Shown here in pieces: positions 21,180-63,900 of a stretch of 64,000 nucleotides of DNA (positions are counted from its first letter, which is position 1; each line of letters begins with the position of its first letter). The stretch spans positions 5,620,501 to 5,684,500 of the forward strand of contig JAYKKM010000428.1 in assembly GCA_035772405.1 (NCBI GenBank). The letters are read 5' to 3'. This DNA is from Chrysogorgia sp. JL179-B06 (lineage: Eukaryota; Cnidaria; Anthozoa; Scleralcyonacea; Chrysogorgiidae). The notes beneath the pieces were generated by a model, which was not told the DNA's origin, made no database searches, and was given only the letters and a program-made list of their open reading frames with translations. The position numbers were made by a program, and so were the translations under genes.

Positions 21180-24100
21180 CTAGGAAACAGACAAAGTATT
21201 TTCTTGGAATTGCTAATAGCATAATTGGTATAATTATAGTAATTGTTTGTTACTCAAGCTTCAATGCAAATTCAGAAACATGTTTCTGAACCCATGCAGA
21301 CGGGAATCGAATCCGCAACCTTCTAGTGATCTCCGGTTAGACGCTCTAACCATTGAGCTACCAGGACTCAAATGGCAGAACGAAGGCTACGTTGTGTAGT
21401 AGTTCGTACGTAGGACATACGTACAGTACTGCCAATTCAGAAATGTTGATGTCTTTATATCTTTTAATTAGCCGCGTCCTCGCATCTCTTACCTTTCGAA
21501 AAATTTCATTATTTACTGTTGCCATCGGGTTTGTCTGTTGCTTTGAGTTACTCTTTTGCGCTTTTAGAAGTCTTGCGTCATACTAAAAGTGAAAACGAAA
21601 AGGCTAAACACTGGTATAATATAGACATCCACAATATATGAGCTATTCTGAAATCTCATTGGTTCTTATATTAACAAGATATCAGCTCGTATGCATTAGT
21701 ATATATGAGAGTTGGGAGTAATATATGGGAGCTGGGAGTAATCTCCCCACCCTCACATCTACACTTTTCCTCTTTATTTAAAATTTATAATAAAATAAAC
21801 CCTAGCATATTTCAGAACATGAATTAGCCATTCAAAATTGCCGCCTCATGTGAACCATTCAATTGTTCTAGTGAACCATTCAATTTGATGTTAGCCTGTA
21901 CTCAAGAATACCGCTTTCAAGATCTGTATCTTCTTTGTGCAGGACATAAAGTTTTAATATGTCAATAATGGTGCTTAAGATTAACGCTTATTTTTGTATA
22001 TAATGTGAGGGTTACTCGAGTAAGTACACTTAAGCCGAAAAGAGACACAAGATGGAGAAAGGAAAACCAATGAGTACACAGGGAATGAACCGATCTTTGC
22101 GCGGGAGACAAATGAAAAGCTAATTGTTTTATATGAATTACCAGCACCGCTAGCCTGCGTGCAGAAGTTCCGTATCCGGCCCTGATTAATCGGGCCATGA
22201 ATAATCACCTCGATTTTAATCCAAACAGCGCCTGCCTTCGTATACACAAGCATGTGTCCTGCACTCCATTTATTTGGAGATATAAGCGAAGCCTATATTG
22301 CTTTTTTAAACTGTCGCCGCCGTAGAGGTTGCAGTCGTATATCTCTCTTATAGGTTCACCACAAACTTACCTCCAGTCGTAATTTCACAATTTCAGTATG
22401 TTTATCACGCTCTAAATCAGACCATTTTTGGCGTAGTTCTCTTATTTCACCATTCTTCTCCTGTATACCTTTCTCTAACATTGCCACTTCTCTTTTACCT
22501 GTCAAAAACTACAGTCAAACATCAACAGTAACAACTAGCAGAATAGTTGAGTAATAGGAGTAGTGCAGGATGGGTTTCATTAATTGGCTACAAAGTATTA
22601 TGAATGAAATGTGTAAAATATAGGATGTTTAAATTAAGGGACACTCCACCCCCAAAACAAGTATTGCTTAAATGAAAGTTCTTTGTCGCCTTATATAAGA
22701 ATGGGTATTAGTTTTTTTCTAATAGTTTTAGTTTGAGAGAAATTTGGTTTTGTTTATCGTATTTTTTTGTAAATTGAAGGCCGCCATTTTTTGTTCTGAT
22801 TGCGGGCGAATGCTGTCGCTCCCATTAATTTTTCAGGTCATTGAGTGATAGAAACACTTCACAAAGAAACCCTTCACAATAGCGTGAATAGAAATCTTGC
22901 ACAATAGACCAAGACCACGTTATTGTCATGTTATTGTGAAGGATTTCTTTGTGTATAGTGTTTATCACTAAATGACGTCAAAAATAAATGGCAGCTACCG
23001 CATTCGCCCGCAATCAGCATAAAAATGTCGGCCTTCAATTTACCAAAAATACGATAAACAAAGCCAAATTTCTCTAAAACTAAAACGATTAGAAGAAAAC
23101 TAATACCCATTCTTATAATATAAGTCGAGAAATAACTTTCATTTAATTTTCAGTTTTTCGGGTGGAGTGTCCTTTAAAAAATCAAAAGGAATAAAAAAAT
23201 GTCATTACACAAGTGGTGTAACTGTAGGTAGGTTCATCAGACTTTTAAAGGTGAACCAGACACAGTGATAAAAGGCGGTGCCTACCCGACAAAATAATAG
23301 GCATACGTCACACGGAATATAAAGCGTTGCCAATTTACATAGCAGGGGCACCGCAATAACAGTCCCTAGCCCCTACTGAGCATTTTTTTCTTGATGCTCA
23401 TTTTTGACATGGGTGAGTGAGATTTGAAACCCACGTTCAAGTACGACCGTTTCACGCCTATATGTATAGCGCTCGAAATCACGTGGGTCAGCGGTCACTG
23501 CCCCCGATTTTCATGATAGTTACGTCAGGTCAGCATTACCAATTTTTCTACAAGCGAACTAATTTTCTTTTATCTACCATTATCATTGTAAAACTTTTTA
23601 TTTTAAAACTTTAAATTTTTATAATTTTTAATCTATATCGATGTTTTTGGTATTTAAATTCATTAAACCCATCGAACTGTTTCGTGTCATCACTTCTGCT
23701 GCACCATTTTTGACTCAATGCTGATGGATTGTCGCATATTCTGCTTTGCATACACTAAGTATTTGGTAACAACTAACTCAGTCAATAAGCTATTTATTAT
23801 ATGGTTTACAGACTTTAACTTTCAAGTTGTTTACATCATTTGTACACTATTATGCACCACCGCGATCACTTCAAAAAATAGCCATTATATACCAAAATCA
23901 TTCTAAATACTACAGTAAAAAGATGTAAAGCCAACTACTACGAAAATTTATTTTATCATGATGAAGGAAAAATCCTGTCCAAAAATACCAAAACCACATC
24001 GATTCCTACGAAACTTGAGGGTAGCGAACCTAACTCCGAAGTTTTTATACCAAAATGGCAAAGGATATCAGTAAAAACATATCAGTTACATAATAGATAC

Positions 24101-27100
24101 TTAATATATTCGTAATATCGTTTGCTTTTCTAATTTTCTCGCTAGCGAAAGCTATTGTATTGACAAAACATACATCACCCGTTAGGAATTCATAATTGAC
24201 GCATTTCATACGATTTAGCATTGCCGATTGAAAATGTCTTTTCATGAAGGCTTGCACACACAACAAATAAATGATTGATAAAGATCATATATTTTTAGCA
24301 CTTTGTTTATAGTAATTACCACTGGGATTTACATGAACGTTGGTCGAGCGCTTGAAGACAATACCGCAGTAAGTGATTGTTCATAAAGTGGAACCCGCAC
24401 GCTAGCACTCCATCTTTCACCAGTAAACAAGCGAAGATTCATATAGAACTTCCTATCACAAGATATATTTTTCTTTTCGCCCTACTGCGGTAATTTTCTA
24501 CAAACATTGGTATGCTTCGTATGATTCCACGTGACGTTGGCGAACTGACATAAGAACGTACGTCGGCGAACGTTGGCGAATCGACCCAAAGCCCGTTTTC
24601 CACTAGGCGACCTTTTTCGCGTGAAGCGACTTTTTCTTTTGTCTTATAAGCTCTTGGCTGGAACTAATTAGAAATATTTTCAATTTGAACAATAGAATTA
24701 AGTCGCTTCGCGCGAAAAAAGTCGTCTAGTGGAAAACGGGCTTAAAGAACGTTGGCTAATCGACAGAGCCTATCTCACGTTTGGCGATTTTACACATTCG
24801 TAATCTTAGGTCTTCCTGAGGATTGCAAAATCATATTATATCTTGTCAGCCGAAAATTTCATCTTCATGGAGTTTTTTGCTGTTAAAGTTATCGGACGTG
24901 ATGTCACATTTGGAGGCATTTTCGTAGCAAGCTAACAAAAGAAAAATGGTTTGGAATGCCTCTTGTGATATCACATCCAGTAACTTTGAACTTTCTGCCA
25001 TCGCTGCATCATGGGAGGTTACTTGATGCACGAGGGCCTGTGGAAGATATACAGTCACCAGGATATAAACAATAAAATATATAAAATACTAGAAAATATA
25101 AGATGAAAATTAAGGTTAATTTTGATTGCTATAATTTTTTTTGACAATTAAGGCCTGGGGGTGACTTCTACCCTACATCATAACATAGAGGTTTCACATT
25201 TTGCATACATCTTACGAAATTGGACATTTTTATAAATTAGAAATAGAGTACTTTGTTGTTGGTTGTTTTCTTGAATTCTTCGTATTTCAATGCCATGAGC
25301 TTGTTGGGATGCTTCCAGATTCTTTAATGCTTCATCCATTTGAGACTTATGACTCTGTATAAATAAAGAGCATTTATTAACAAATTACAGATATATAAAT
25401 GTAGTAATGAATATATTTATAAAATAACATTTCGTAAACGCAAGCGGTGATTGGCTAAAAGCCATGTTTATATAACTGTATGTAAACATGGGGATTTTTC
25501 CCGCCATTTTTATAAAATGGACTGTGAGACGAACCTTTGCTCACAAACAGCTAAAATGTCGATAAATATGTTCTGTGACAGCCAATAAGAAGAAAAACGA
25601 AAAGATTGGATGCTTTTTTTCACAGTTAAGAGAGTTTATGTTCATTTGAGCAGCCGACGACGTTGTCTAGCGTGAGTAAGGAGAATGAATATTTTCATAA
25701 TTTTAATAAAAGAGTCTTATTACTTATTTCCTCAGTGTTATTTTATAAAAGAAATAGAAAACATCTTTCCGTGTTTACACACAGTTATAGAAACACTCGT
25801 AAAAGTTTGGGAGAACTCGAAATAGCGTGGAAACACTCGCCCTGCGGGCTCGTGTTCCCACTAATTTCTCGTTCTCCTAAACTTCCACTCGTGTTTCTAT
25901 AACTGTAAGTAAACACGGAAATGTTTTCTATTTCTTAAATATAGTTGACGAAGCCACTAAATTCTAATAAAAATAGCGGATCAATCGAGGTATGCGTTCG
26001 ACTGTTCGAGCCGATGGTCTTCCTTCGAAGTCTTCAAGTTGCTGTTACCTTGATGCATTGTATTGATGTTATTTTACAGCCCTGAAGCAAGTGATTTATT
26101 TTGATGTCAACGTGTTTGCAAGTACCGTATTTTCCGGGCGATAACGCGCGCGTTATCTATTGATTTTTCTTTTTTAAAGTTGCTGCGCGTTGCGCGTAAT
26201 GTGTTAGCAAATTTTTTTTTACAGTTTCAAAAATAAGTCAAATGGTTCACGCAGATGGATACCAGCTGAATCGACGCCTGAATCGAAGTGTTTTACACAG
26301 GGTTGGATATAAGATTTTTTCAAAAATAAAATCTTCTTATTTCTTATATTAATATAAGAAGATTTTTTACAATATAAGAAGATTTTTTTGAACGAAATAT
26401 AAATGATGTCACATTATGACATCATCAATGTCCCAGAATGACTGGGACAATTTAAATTTTATACCTTTTATACCTATGTGTAATGTCATATACTTGTAAA
26501 ACAATTAGTATACATAACAATTAAGATACATTGTAAACAATATATAATATCCAACTTATTTTACACAATGTATAGTATACACCAAGTAACAGCAAAACAC
26601 ATGCATCTTAATTTTTGGCGGGAGATAATTTATTAAAACGGGTTTCCTAAATAGTAGGCTGCAGCCTGCAAGTAGGTTGTAATTTATGCTAGCAGCTGTT
26701 CACAGGTTTATATAATACTGTCAAATTCATAAAAAATTATCACGAGAAATACTTTAATTTTCAACATCAAAGCAGAAGAAATAAAAAATTAATGAGAATA
26801 ATATAAGAAGATTTTTGCTAAAAAATTAAATCTTCTTATATAATATAAGAAGATATAAGAAAAAATAATATAAGAAGAAATGCCAACCCTGGTACTTTTA
26901 CAACATTTCTCTTGAAATAGCTCAATACAATAAGACGACCTGTTGGCCTTGTACCACAGCCACAGAAGGCTTCGTAGAAGACGACTTCTAAAAGATTTTC
27001 ACCAAAAAGAGCCACCGAATTCACGAAAGAATCAAACCATAAATACTTCGAAATGTATATAATAAAATGGCGTTCAATAAATAGATTAAAACAACTATTT

Positions 27101-30090
27101 TTATTAAGTCACGCTGACTGGTTTAACATTTTTTACACTTTCAAAATATAAAACTGCGATGCGCATTATCTTCCGGTGCGTCTAATGTGTCGTCAAAAAT
27201 TTATTTTGATGCCAAAATTGGCAACTGCGCGTAATATGCGATGCGCGTAATCGCCCGGAAAATACGGTATATGTATAAGTGTATCGATGGCAGAAATTAG
27301 TCAGAAAACAAAAAACGGTGGAAGATAATGCCTTATCGGCACTCCTAAAAACACTAGTAATTGCTGAATCACTTGCCATTTTTAAAAATACAACTCTCTT
27401 TTGCTCTCTGTTTATAAAACACCTTGATGTCATCAGTACACATTTGAGGTAAATTTTGACCCAGTAATAAATTGCTTGATTTTGAGGCTTAGTTTTGAAT
27501 GAATGAATGAATGAATGAAATACTTTATTGAAGTGTCAAGGTGTTTAGCTTTGTCAACTAATTGGGGACACTATTTAACTAAAATGTTTACATGGTATAC
27601 TAAAAGAGTAGTATCATTGAAGAGTTCAATGATAAAAAAATAAGTCTAAGGTATCCTATTTACAATCTATAAATAATTAAAATGAGTTAACTAGAACTAC
27701 ATAAAATACAATTGGAGCAATTTTCTTGTAAGAAAGTTAAATCTCTTTTCCTAATATTGTTTTTAAAATCTTTTAAGCTATTTTTATCTCTTTTTATTTT
27801 TAAATAACAAATATGAAAGTGTGTTCTAAACATGCCTAACAATGAAAAACCACAAAAAAAATCATCTTAAATCCATAATTATTTTACCATATTCTATTTC
27901 TAAATTTTATTTTAATGAATTTTGGGTGAAATGCGAAAGAAGGTTGGAGGGGTATGGGATGGATGGATGGCATTAATGAACACAACTGAATTAATGAACA
28001 TTAATGAACACAACTGAATTAATGAACATTAATGAACACAACTGAATTAATGAACACAACTATACAAAGATAAATGAACATGCACAACTATACAAATTGA
28101 ACAAAGATAAATGAACACAACTATAATACAAAGATAAATGAACACAACTATACAAAGATAAGTGAACACAAAATTAACTATACAAAGATAAATGAACACA
28201 ACTATACAAAGATAAATGAACACAACTATACAAAGATAAATGAACACAACTATACAAAGATAAATGAACACAACTATACAAAGATAAATGAACACAACTA
28301 TATACAAAGATAAGTGAACACAACTATATACAAAGATAAATGAACACAACTATACAAAGATAAATGAACACAACTGATAACACAACTATACCAAAATTTA
28401 AGATAAATGAACACAAATAGACGCGCGGGGCTTTCATATAATGGCACCCAAATTAAATATTATTTTATATTAATTTAAATTACCCTTTCTGACCTCGTTT
28501 GCGTGTCTGTAATTCCAAAGAATCTTCGCTTTGTAACGAGGCCAGAAAGGCTAATGCATGCATATAAAAGAATATTTAGACTGGCCGCCATTATGAAAGA
28601 GGTATAGACAAGGGTCGGCACTAGATCATGGTTGAGATGGTTGAGATATGTACAAATGTGCGGCTGCTAGTTTACAGTACAGCGGACAACTCTGGTAGGT
28701 GCCTTCGAAATAGATGTTATGAATTACCTCCGTTCTTTAAAAAAAAACCGCTTTAAATTTCGGTTTTTATTCAGAAAGTTAAGCGGGCTTTTTAAAAAAC
28801 GACAAATACATAACATATCTATCTTTCTTCGAACACCCATTCCTCACGTTGTAAGCCACAAACTACTGGAATTAATGTTAAAACATTGTAAGCAGTAAAT
28901 TGTTAGGGTTAGGATCTTTGTTGTTTTGGGGTTGATTACAATCCAATAATTTACTGTTTACAATGCTTTAACAATTCCCAGGTTGGTGGCCTCTCACCTG
29001 AGATTCACTATTATCCTTAATTTTAAAATCGCTCGCTGAATTAAGGATAATCGTTAATCCAACCCTAACCCCTCGCCTAATGGGTTTCCTTAAACCCTAA
29101 CCCTCCAGCAGTATTTTTGCAACTCTCACGATCGTCCTACCAAAATTATCCACTGTAGTAAGCTATAGCAGCCGCACATTTGTACATATCTTGACCATGG
29201 TCTAGTGCCGACCTACAAGGATGTAATAAATAGTTAAAAAACAAATATCTTAATTTTCAAGTATAATAGACCGATTGCAAAACTCCCTGAAAGTGAGGCT
29301 TTTCGGTGGTTACTGTTGCTAGGGCCCGATTCACGTTTGTTCATTGGCCATTGTTATATGTCAGACAATTTTCACCCAATAAAATATCGTGAATCGGGCC
29401 CTAGCAACGGTAACCACCGAGAAGCCTCGCTTCCAGGGCGTTTTGCAATCGGTCTATTATAATCACTTCTTCAAGCTTCAAGGCAATTTCCTTAGCTTCT
29501 GCAATTTGATTTTTGAGCTGTACATTTTCATCTGTAACAATATAAAAAATACCATTTTACTTAAACGTTTGTTTCGTTAATGACCGTTAATATTCATAAT
29601 AAAGCTTATAACTTAAATATTTGTAACACACATGAAGAATTATCCAAAAATATAACCTTCCAGGTTGCATCTCTTTTCCAGAATATTTTGAAGTTTATTC
29701 ACCATTTCCCTCAGTTTAAGACACTCTGTAAAGAAGAATTACGGTGAACATATTAAATAGTGAAAAAGGAAAGACAGCTAGGCATTTTTTGTTGTGAGTT
29801 GTGACGTACTTTCGCTGTTTTCCTTCTCAGCTATCTGGCTTTCCTGAAGTTGTTTTTGAACAATATTGTATTGCAGCTTGATTGAAGCATTTTCCTTGGC
29901 TACATTCTTGATTGTCTACGAAAAACAATTAACATCACAATCGTTAAACTACAAATTACAAACCAGCAACCAGTTTCTACAACGTTTTTCGTTCTTGGTC
30001 ATTTTAATAATTTCGTGTACTTACTTTTTGCCAAGACAGAAAGTCTTTCACAAATTCTCCCAAATCAATTGATTCCTTTGTATTTTCCAT
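21018..30090 (-). CDS. CCDC152: CCDC152-like coiled-coil protein, complete (7 exons)
   Basis: Seven exons (30090-30025, 29915-29810, 29725-29657, 29531-29467, 25354-25252, 22498-22371, 21179-21018) join with consistent phases into about 231 residues. It opens MENTKESIDLGEFVKDFLSW and is almost wholly heptad-type coiled coil. It ends in a Gln-rich stretch and a basic SQKRRRLSTMSNER tail that could act as a nuclear signal. From memory, vertebrate CCDC152 has the same length, the GENEQLK-like centre, the EIIKLQLE-like segment and a KRRRF end; I have not checked this by search. Function in the family is poorly known. An E2F-like site lies 115-129 bases upstream of the ATG. The exon 4 donor is weak (GTGATT) and abuts a MITE. 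Confidence 0.75.
21220..21372 (-). repeat. tRNA-derived SINE
   Basis: Minus strand: head GAGTCCTGGTAGCTCAATGG with an A-box-like TAGCTCAATGGTTAGAGC, then B-box GGATTCGATTCC, then a tail with CAGAAACATGTTTCTG. It lies in the last intron of the coiled-coil gene. It is not a functional tRNA: the acceptor stem does not close and the anticodon arm is longer than normal. Confidence 0.72.
22371..22498 (-). CDS. CCDC152: Coiled-coil gene exon 6
   Basis: 128 bases; acceptor TTTTTGACAG, donor GTAAGT. Encodes KREVAMLEKGIQEKNGEIRE through KHTEIVKLRLE. Confidence 0.82.
22638..23173. mobile_element. Non-autonomous TTAA-flanked foldback element
   Basis: The tips GGGACACTCCACCC and GGGTGGAGTGTCC are flanked by TTAA (22634-22637 and 23174-23177). 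Arms extend inward over 200 bases (CGATAAACAAAACC, AAAATGGCGGCC regions) to a loop around AGACCAAGACCACG. No ORF. It lies in intron 5 of the coiled-coil gene. Confidence 0.78.
24592..24745. repeat. Short inverted-repeat element
   Basis: The ends GCCCGTTTTCCACTAGGCGA and its near-inverse TCTAGTGGAAAACGGGC enclose a further TTTTTCGCG inverted pair. MITE-like. Confidence 0.72.
24770..25000. repeat. Foldback repeat, family 1 (copy 2)
   Basis: It shares CCTATCTCACGTTTGGCGAT, AATTTCATCTTCATGGAGTT and GGAATGCCTCTTGTGAT with the copies at 871 and 62168. It lies in intron 4 of the coiled-coil gene. Confidence 0.72.
25252..25354 (-). CDS. CCDC152: Coiled-coil gene exon 5
   Basis: 103 bases; acceptor TTTATACAG, donor GTACTC. 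Encodes SHKSQMDEALKNLEASQQAH and IEIRRIQENNQQQ. Confidence 0.78.
25736..25936. repeat. Foldback repeat, family 4 (copy 1)
   Basis: Arms AAAAGAAATAGAAAACAT, CGTGTTTACA and AGTTTGGGAGAACTCG are inverted at the right. A close copy is at 38106-38287. Confidence 0.78.
26125..27267. mobile_element. 1.14 kb TIR element flanked by TA
   Basis: The left tip CCGTATTTTCCGGGCGATAA and right tip TCGCCCGGAAAATACGG are inverted, each flanked by TA. GCGCGTAAT-rich subterminal sequence is on both sides. I see no transposase, so it is non-autonomous; the superfamily is unassigned. Confidence 0.72.
26298..26891. mobile_element. Nested hAT-like element with ATAAGAAGATTTT repeats
   Basis: The tips CAGGGTTGG and CCAACCCTG are hAT-like. 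Both subterminal zones are full of AATATAAGAAGATTTTT direct and inverted subrepeats. The 8-bp target duplication is not clean (GTTTTACA against GTACTTTT). Confidence 0.55.
27498..27940 (-). mobile_element. Probable LINE 3' end with (CATT)n tail
   Basis: Minus strand: AATAAAGTATTTCATTCATT closes an AT-rich stretch, a tail style common in CR1/L2-type LINEs. No RT sequence is visible upstream, so only the 3' tail is claimed. Confidence 0.45.
27960..28420. repeat. 24-bp minisatellite (ACACAACTATACAAAGATAA)
   Basis: A tandem array of AACACAACTATACAAAGATA plus AATG units, with a related ATTAATGAACACAACTGA block at its left end. About 14 units with small length variants. It lies in intron 4 of the coiled-coil gene. 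The minus-strand open frame is a repeat artefact. Confidence 0.9.
28428..28614. repeat. Inverted-repeat element, family 7 (copy 1)
   Basis: The ends GCTTTCATATAATGGC and GCCATTATGAAAGAGGTATA are inverted. It shares TTACAGACACACGAA-like and GAGAAAGGCTAAT-like sequence with the copy at 30989. It directly abuts the next foldback. Confidence 0.65.
28611..29215. repeat. Foldback element with CCCTAA-type centre (c)
   Basis: Arms of about 85 bp: AGGGTCGGCACTAGATCATG on the left and its inverse ending near 29215, both with CAAATGTGCGGCTGCTA. The centre holds GATCCTAACCCTAAC (minus, near 28910) and ACCCCTCGCCTAATGGGTTT (29065). An inner hairpin is at 28885-28975. Confidence 0.78.
29268..29460. repeat. 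MITE abutting a splice donor
   Basis: The near-perfect arms ATAATAGACCGATTGCAAAA and TTTTGCAATCGGTCTATTAT continue inward with AGTGAGGC/GCCTCGCTT and GGGCCCGATTCACG. It lies 6 bases from the 3' edge of exon 4 of the coiled-coil gene. Confidence 0.82.
29467..29531 (-). CDS. CCDC152: Coiled-coil gene exon 4
   Basis: 65 bases; acceptor TTGTTACAG. Encodes DENVQLKNQIAEAKEIALKL then EE. The donor GTGATT is poor and is followed within a few bases by the MITE at 29268-29460. Confidence 0.72.
29657..29725 (-). CDS. CCDC152: Coiled-coil gene exon 3
   Basis: 69 bases; acceptor CTTTACAG, donor GTTATA. Encodes CLKLREMVNKLQNILEKRCN then LE; phases fit exons 2 and 4. Confidence 0.8.
29810..29915 (-). CDS. 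CCDC152: Coiled-coil gene exon 2
   Basis: 35 codons plus 1 base; acceptor TTTCGTAG, donor GTACGT. Encodes TIKNVAKENASIKLQYNIVQ and further coiled coil. Confidence 0.8.
30025..30090 (-). CDS. CCDC152: Coiled-coil gene exon 1 (start)
   Basis: 22 codons from ATG (30090-30088) to GTAAGT donor: MENTKESIDLGEFVKDFLSW then QK. Phase 0. Confidence 0.8.
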
Positions 30091-30204
30091 TCTTTGACCA
30101 ACACTTTAACTACATAATTTGTTTGATAAAATAGTCAGTTTTTGCTGAGTCACGCTTTCAAAGATCAATCTACAATTTCCATTCGCCATTTTTGTTTTGA
30201 TTTC

Positions 30205-30219
30205 TTTTTGGCGGGAAAA
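30205..30219. promoter_or_regulatory. E2F-like site upstream of the coiled-coil gene
   Basis: TTTTTGGCGGGAAAA contains both TTTGGCGG and GCGGGAAA, a match to the E2F consensus, 115-129 bases 5' of the ATG at 30090. A second GGCGG is at 30258. It suggests S-phase-linked transcription; this is inference from one motif. Confidence 0.4.
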
Positions 30220-30644
30220 CCGAAGTAGCGCCGCTTCACTGGGAACGAACGGGAATTGGCGGTATTTTTCAAAAACGGCACGATATTTTTGGCCTTCAAA
30301 TTATAAATTTTTAAGTGGCCCCCGTGTCGCGGAAATCCCACGCACCTTCTATTCTATGTTTAAATTAAGGATTTTCTTTAAGTTCCATATTTACATAAAC
30401 CAAGAGATGCAACTACAGGCCTGAAGAACGTAAAAATGAGCAATTACAGGACTGAAGTTAACACCTGGTGTAAACACCTCCTTAACTTTTCTCCGGCCAA
30501 ATACCAGAACATAGTCCTCCATGACCAGGGTAGTGGCAAAAAAATACACCACTGAAAGTATTACAATTATTATAAAAGTACAAGTGACACGTTTCCAAGG
30601 TTAAAAACATGCAGATCGTTAGGTTTTAAAAGGGCATCGAGTTA

Positions 30645-30775
30645 GAGGCCGTTCACAAATTACGGGCACTTCTTTACTGATTTTTACACCCCCACCCCCC
30701 CCCCCCTGTGACCACACTGTTTCATTACCTCCTCCTCTCACTTATGACGTCATAGGACTTTGTGAACGGCCCTTA
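30645..30775. repeat. Short inverted-repeat element
   Basis: The ends GGCCGTTCACAAATTACGGG and CTTTGTGAACGGCCCTTA are inverted; the middle has a C-run (about 30690-30710) and TGACGTCA. MITE-like. Confidence 0.65.
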
Positions 30776-30988
30776 TCGATTTATCATTGGTTTTAAAGCT
30801 TTTAATTTCTAGATTTTATCAGTTTCACCAACATACTACCGTGCAAGCCACGTGTAAGTCAAAGTGAATAAATCAAGGTAAATGTTTATTGTACAATGAA
30901 TATATAACGTCGACAAGCAAAAGTTGGAAAATAGATTAAATCTGTATTCTAGTAAGTCAAACGACATTCATTTTAAAAATCAATGTCA

Positions 30989-31145
30989 TAGACCAGGCTT
31001 TCATAATGGCGGCCAGTCTAAATATTTTTTATATGTATGCAAATTATCTTTGGAATTACAGACACACGAACAAGGTGAGAAAGGCTAATTTAAATGAATA
31101 TAAAGGAATATTTAATTTAGATGTCATTATGAAAGAGGTCTATAG
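30989..31145. repeat. Inverted-repeat element, family 7 (copy 2)
   Basis: The ends ATAGACCAGGCTTTCATAAT and ATTATGAAAGAGGTCTAT are inverted. It is related to 28428-28614. Confidence 0.7.
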
Positions 31146-31274
31146 GAAGCACAAGGGGACGGTGTGCCGTATAATTTTTTTAGCTCAGTGCATGCTAAAC
31201 CTCGATGTAAAATTGTGCACATCCGTATAGTGTACATCGTTTCACAATGAATGGCGCCGGACAAAACTAGATCT

Positions 31275-31725
31275 CAGGGGTGTTCGGACGTATTTCGATT
31301 TGCAGATCTTATACCCGTTTCTATGGAGAATGTGTATGTGGTATATGTGGGCAAAGTAAGACGTCATCATGACGCCACTCGTATGTCAATAACGTATGTC
31401 AATAAAAACAATAACATTTTGATAACTTCGTCTTTATTTAATTTTGAAATAAATCCATACGAACTTTTTTGTAGGAAATAATTTAGATTTACATAACACT
31501 AAAAAATGCAGTATAATATCAAAAATAACTAAAATTATAGTTTTTGTGTTGTCGATGTGACGTCATAAATTACGTTACCAGACGAAATAAGTTTGCCTAC
31601 ATATTCCAGACATAAAATATCTTGGTTATACCTTGAATTTATTGTCCACTCACGAAGTATATTGAAGTACCTGTGCTTAGCAACCGGTTGTCTAGCAACG
31701 GAATACGTCCGAACACCCAAGTACA
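31275..31725. repeat. Inverted-repeat element between two genes
   Basis: The tips GGGTGTTCGGACGTATT and AATACGTCCGAACACCC are perfect inverted repeats about 440 bases apart. TGACGTCA-like sequence lies near both ends. It occupies most of the gap between the AMPK stop and the coiled-coil promoter, so the AMPK 3' UTR probably runs into it. Confidence 0.7.
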
Positions 31726-31798
31726 ACGCTAATTGGAAAAAGCTGCACGACCTTCTCAAGTTAGTATATACATGTATATATTAGACAAGCGTTTCTTT

Positions 31799-63512
<31,714 letters not shown>

Positions 63513-63562
63513 TTATTTTGTATTAAAGTTAAGTGATTATATATAGTGCTTCACTCGAGCAA

Positions 63563-63900
63563 TACAAAGTTTTTCACACGGTGTGGCCCAATATTTTTCA
63601 CGTCGTCTAACACAATGTTTTCACGTGGTCCAACAGAATGTTTTCAACGTGCTCCAACACAATGTTTTCCACGTGGTCCAACAGAATGTTTTTCACGTGG
63701 CCCTACACACATTTTCAAGTGGTCCAACACAATATTTTCCACGCGGTCCAACAGAATGTTTTTTCACGTGGCCCTACACACATTTTCACGTGGTCCAACA
63801 ATGTTTTTCACGTGGCCCTACACACATTTTCACGTGGTCCAACACAATGTTTTCCATGTCGTCCAACAGAATGTTTTTCACGTGGTCCTACTGTACACAC
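63563..63900. repeat. 22-24-bp minisatellite carrying CACGTGG in most units
   Basis: About 14 units alternate TCCAACA(C/G)AATGTTTT plus CACGTGG with CCCTACACACATTTTCACGT plus GG. Many units have the E-box CACGTG. It lies in the AMPK intron 5' of exon A (sense direction). Confidence 0.88.

Noticed and set aside
21290..21372. A functional tRNA on the minus strand
   Set aside because: A and B boxes are good but the arms do not close into a cloverleaf and the tail is SINE-like; called as SINE.
28047..28349. A 100-codon minus-strand frame of VVFIYLCI repeats
   Set aside because: Product of the 24-bp minisatellite; no start context or homology.
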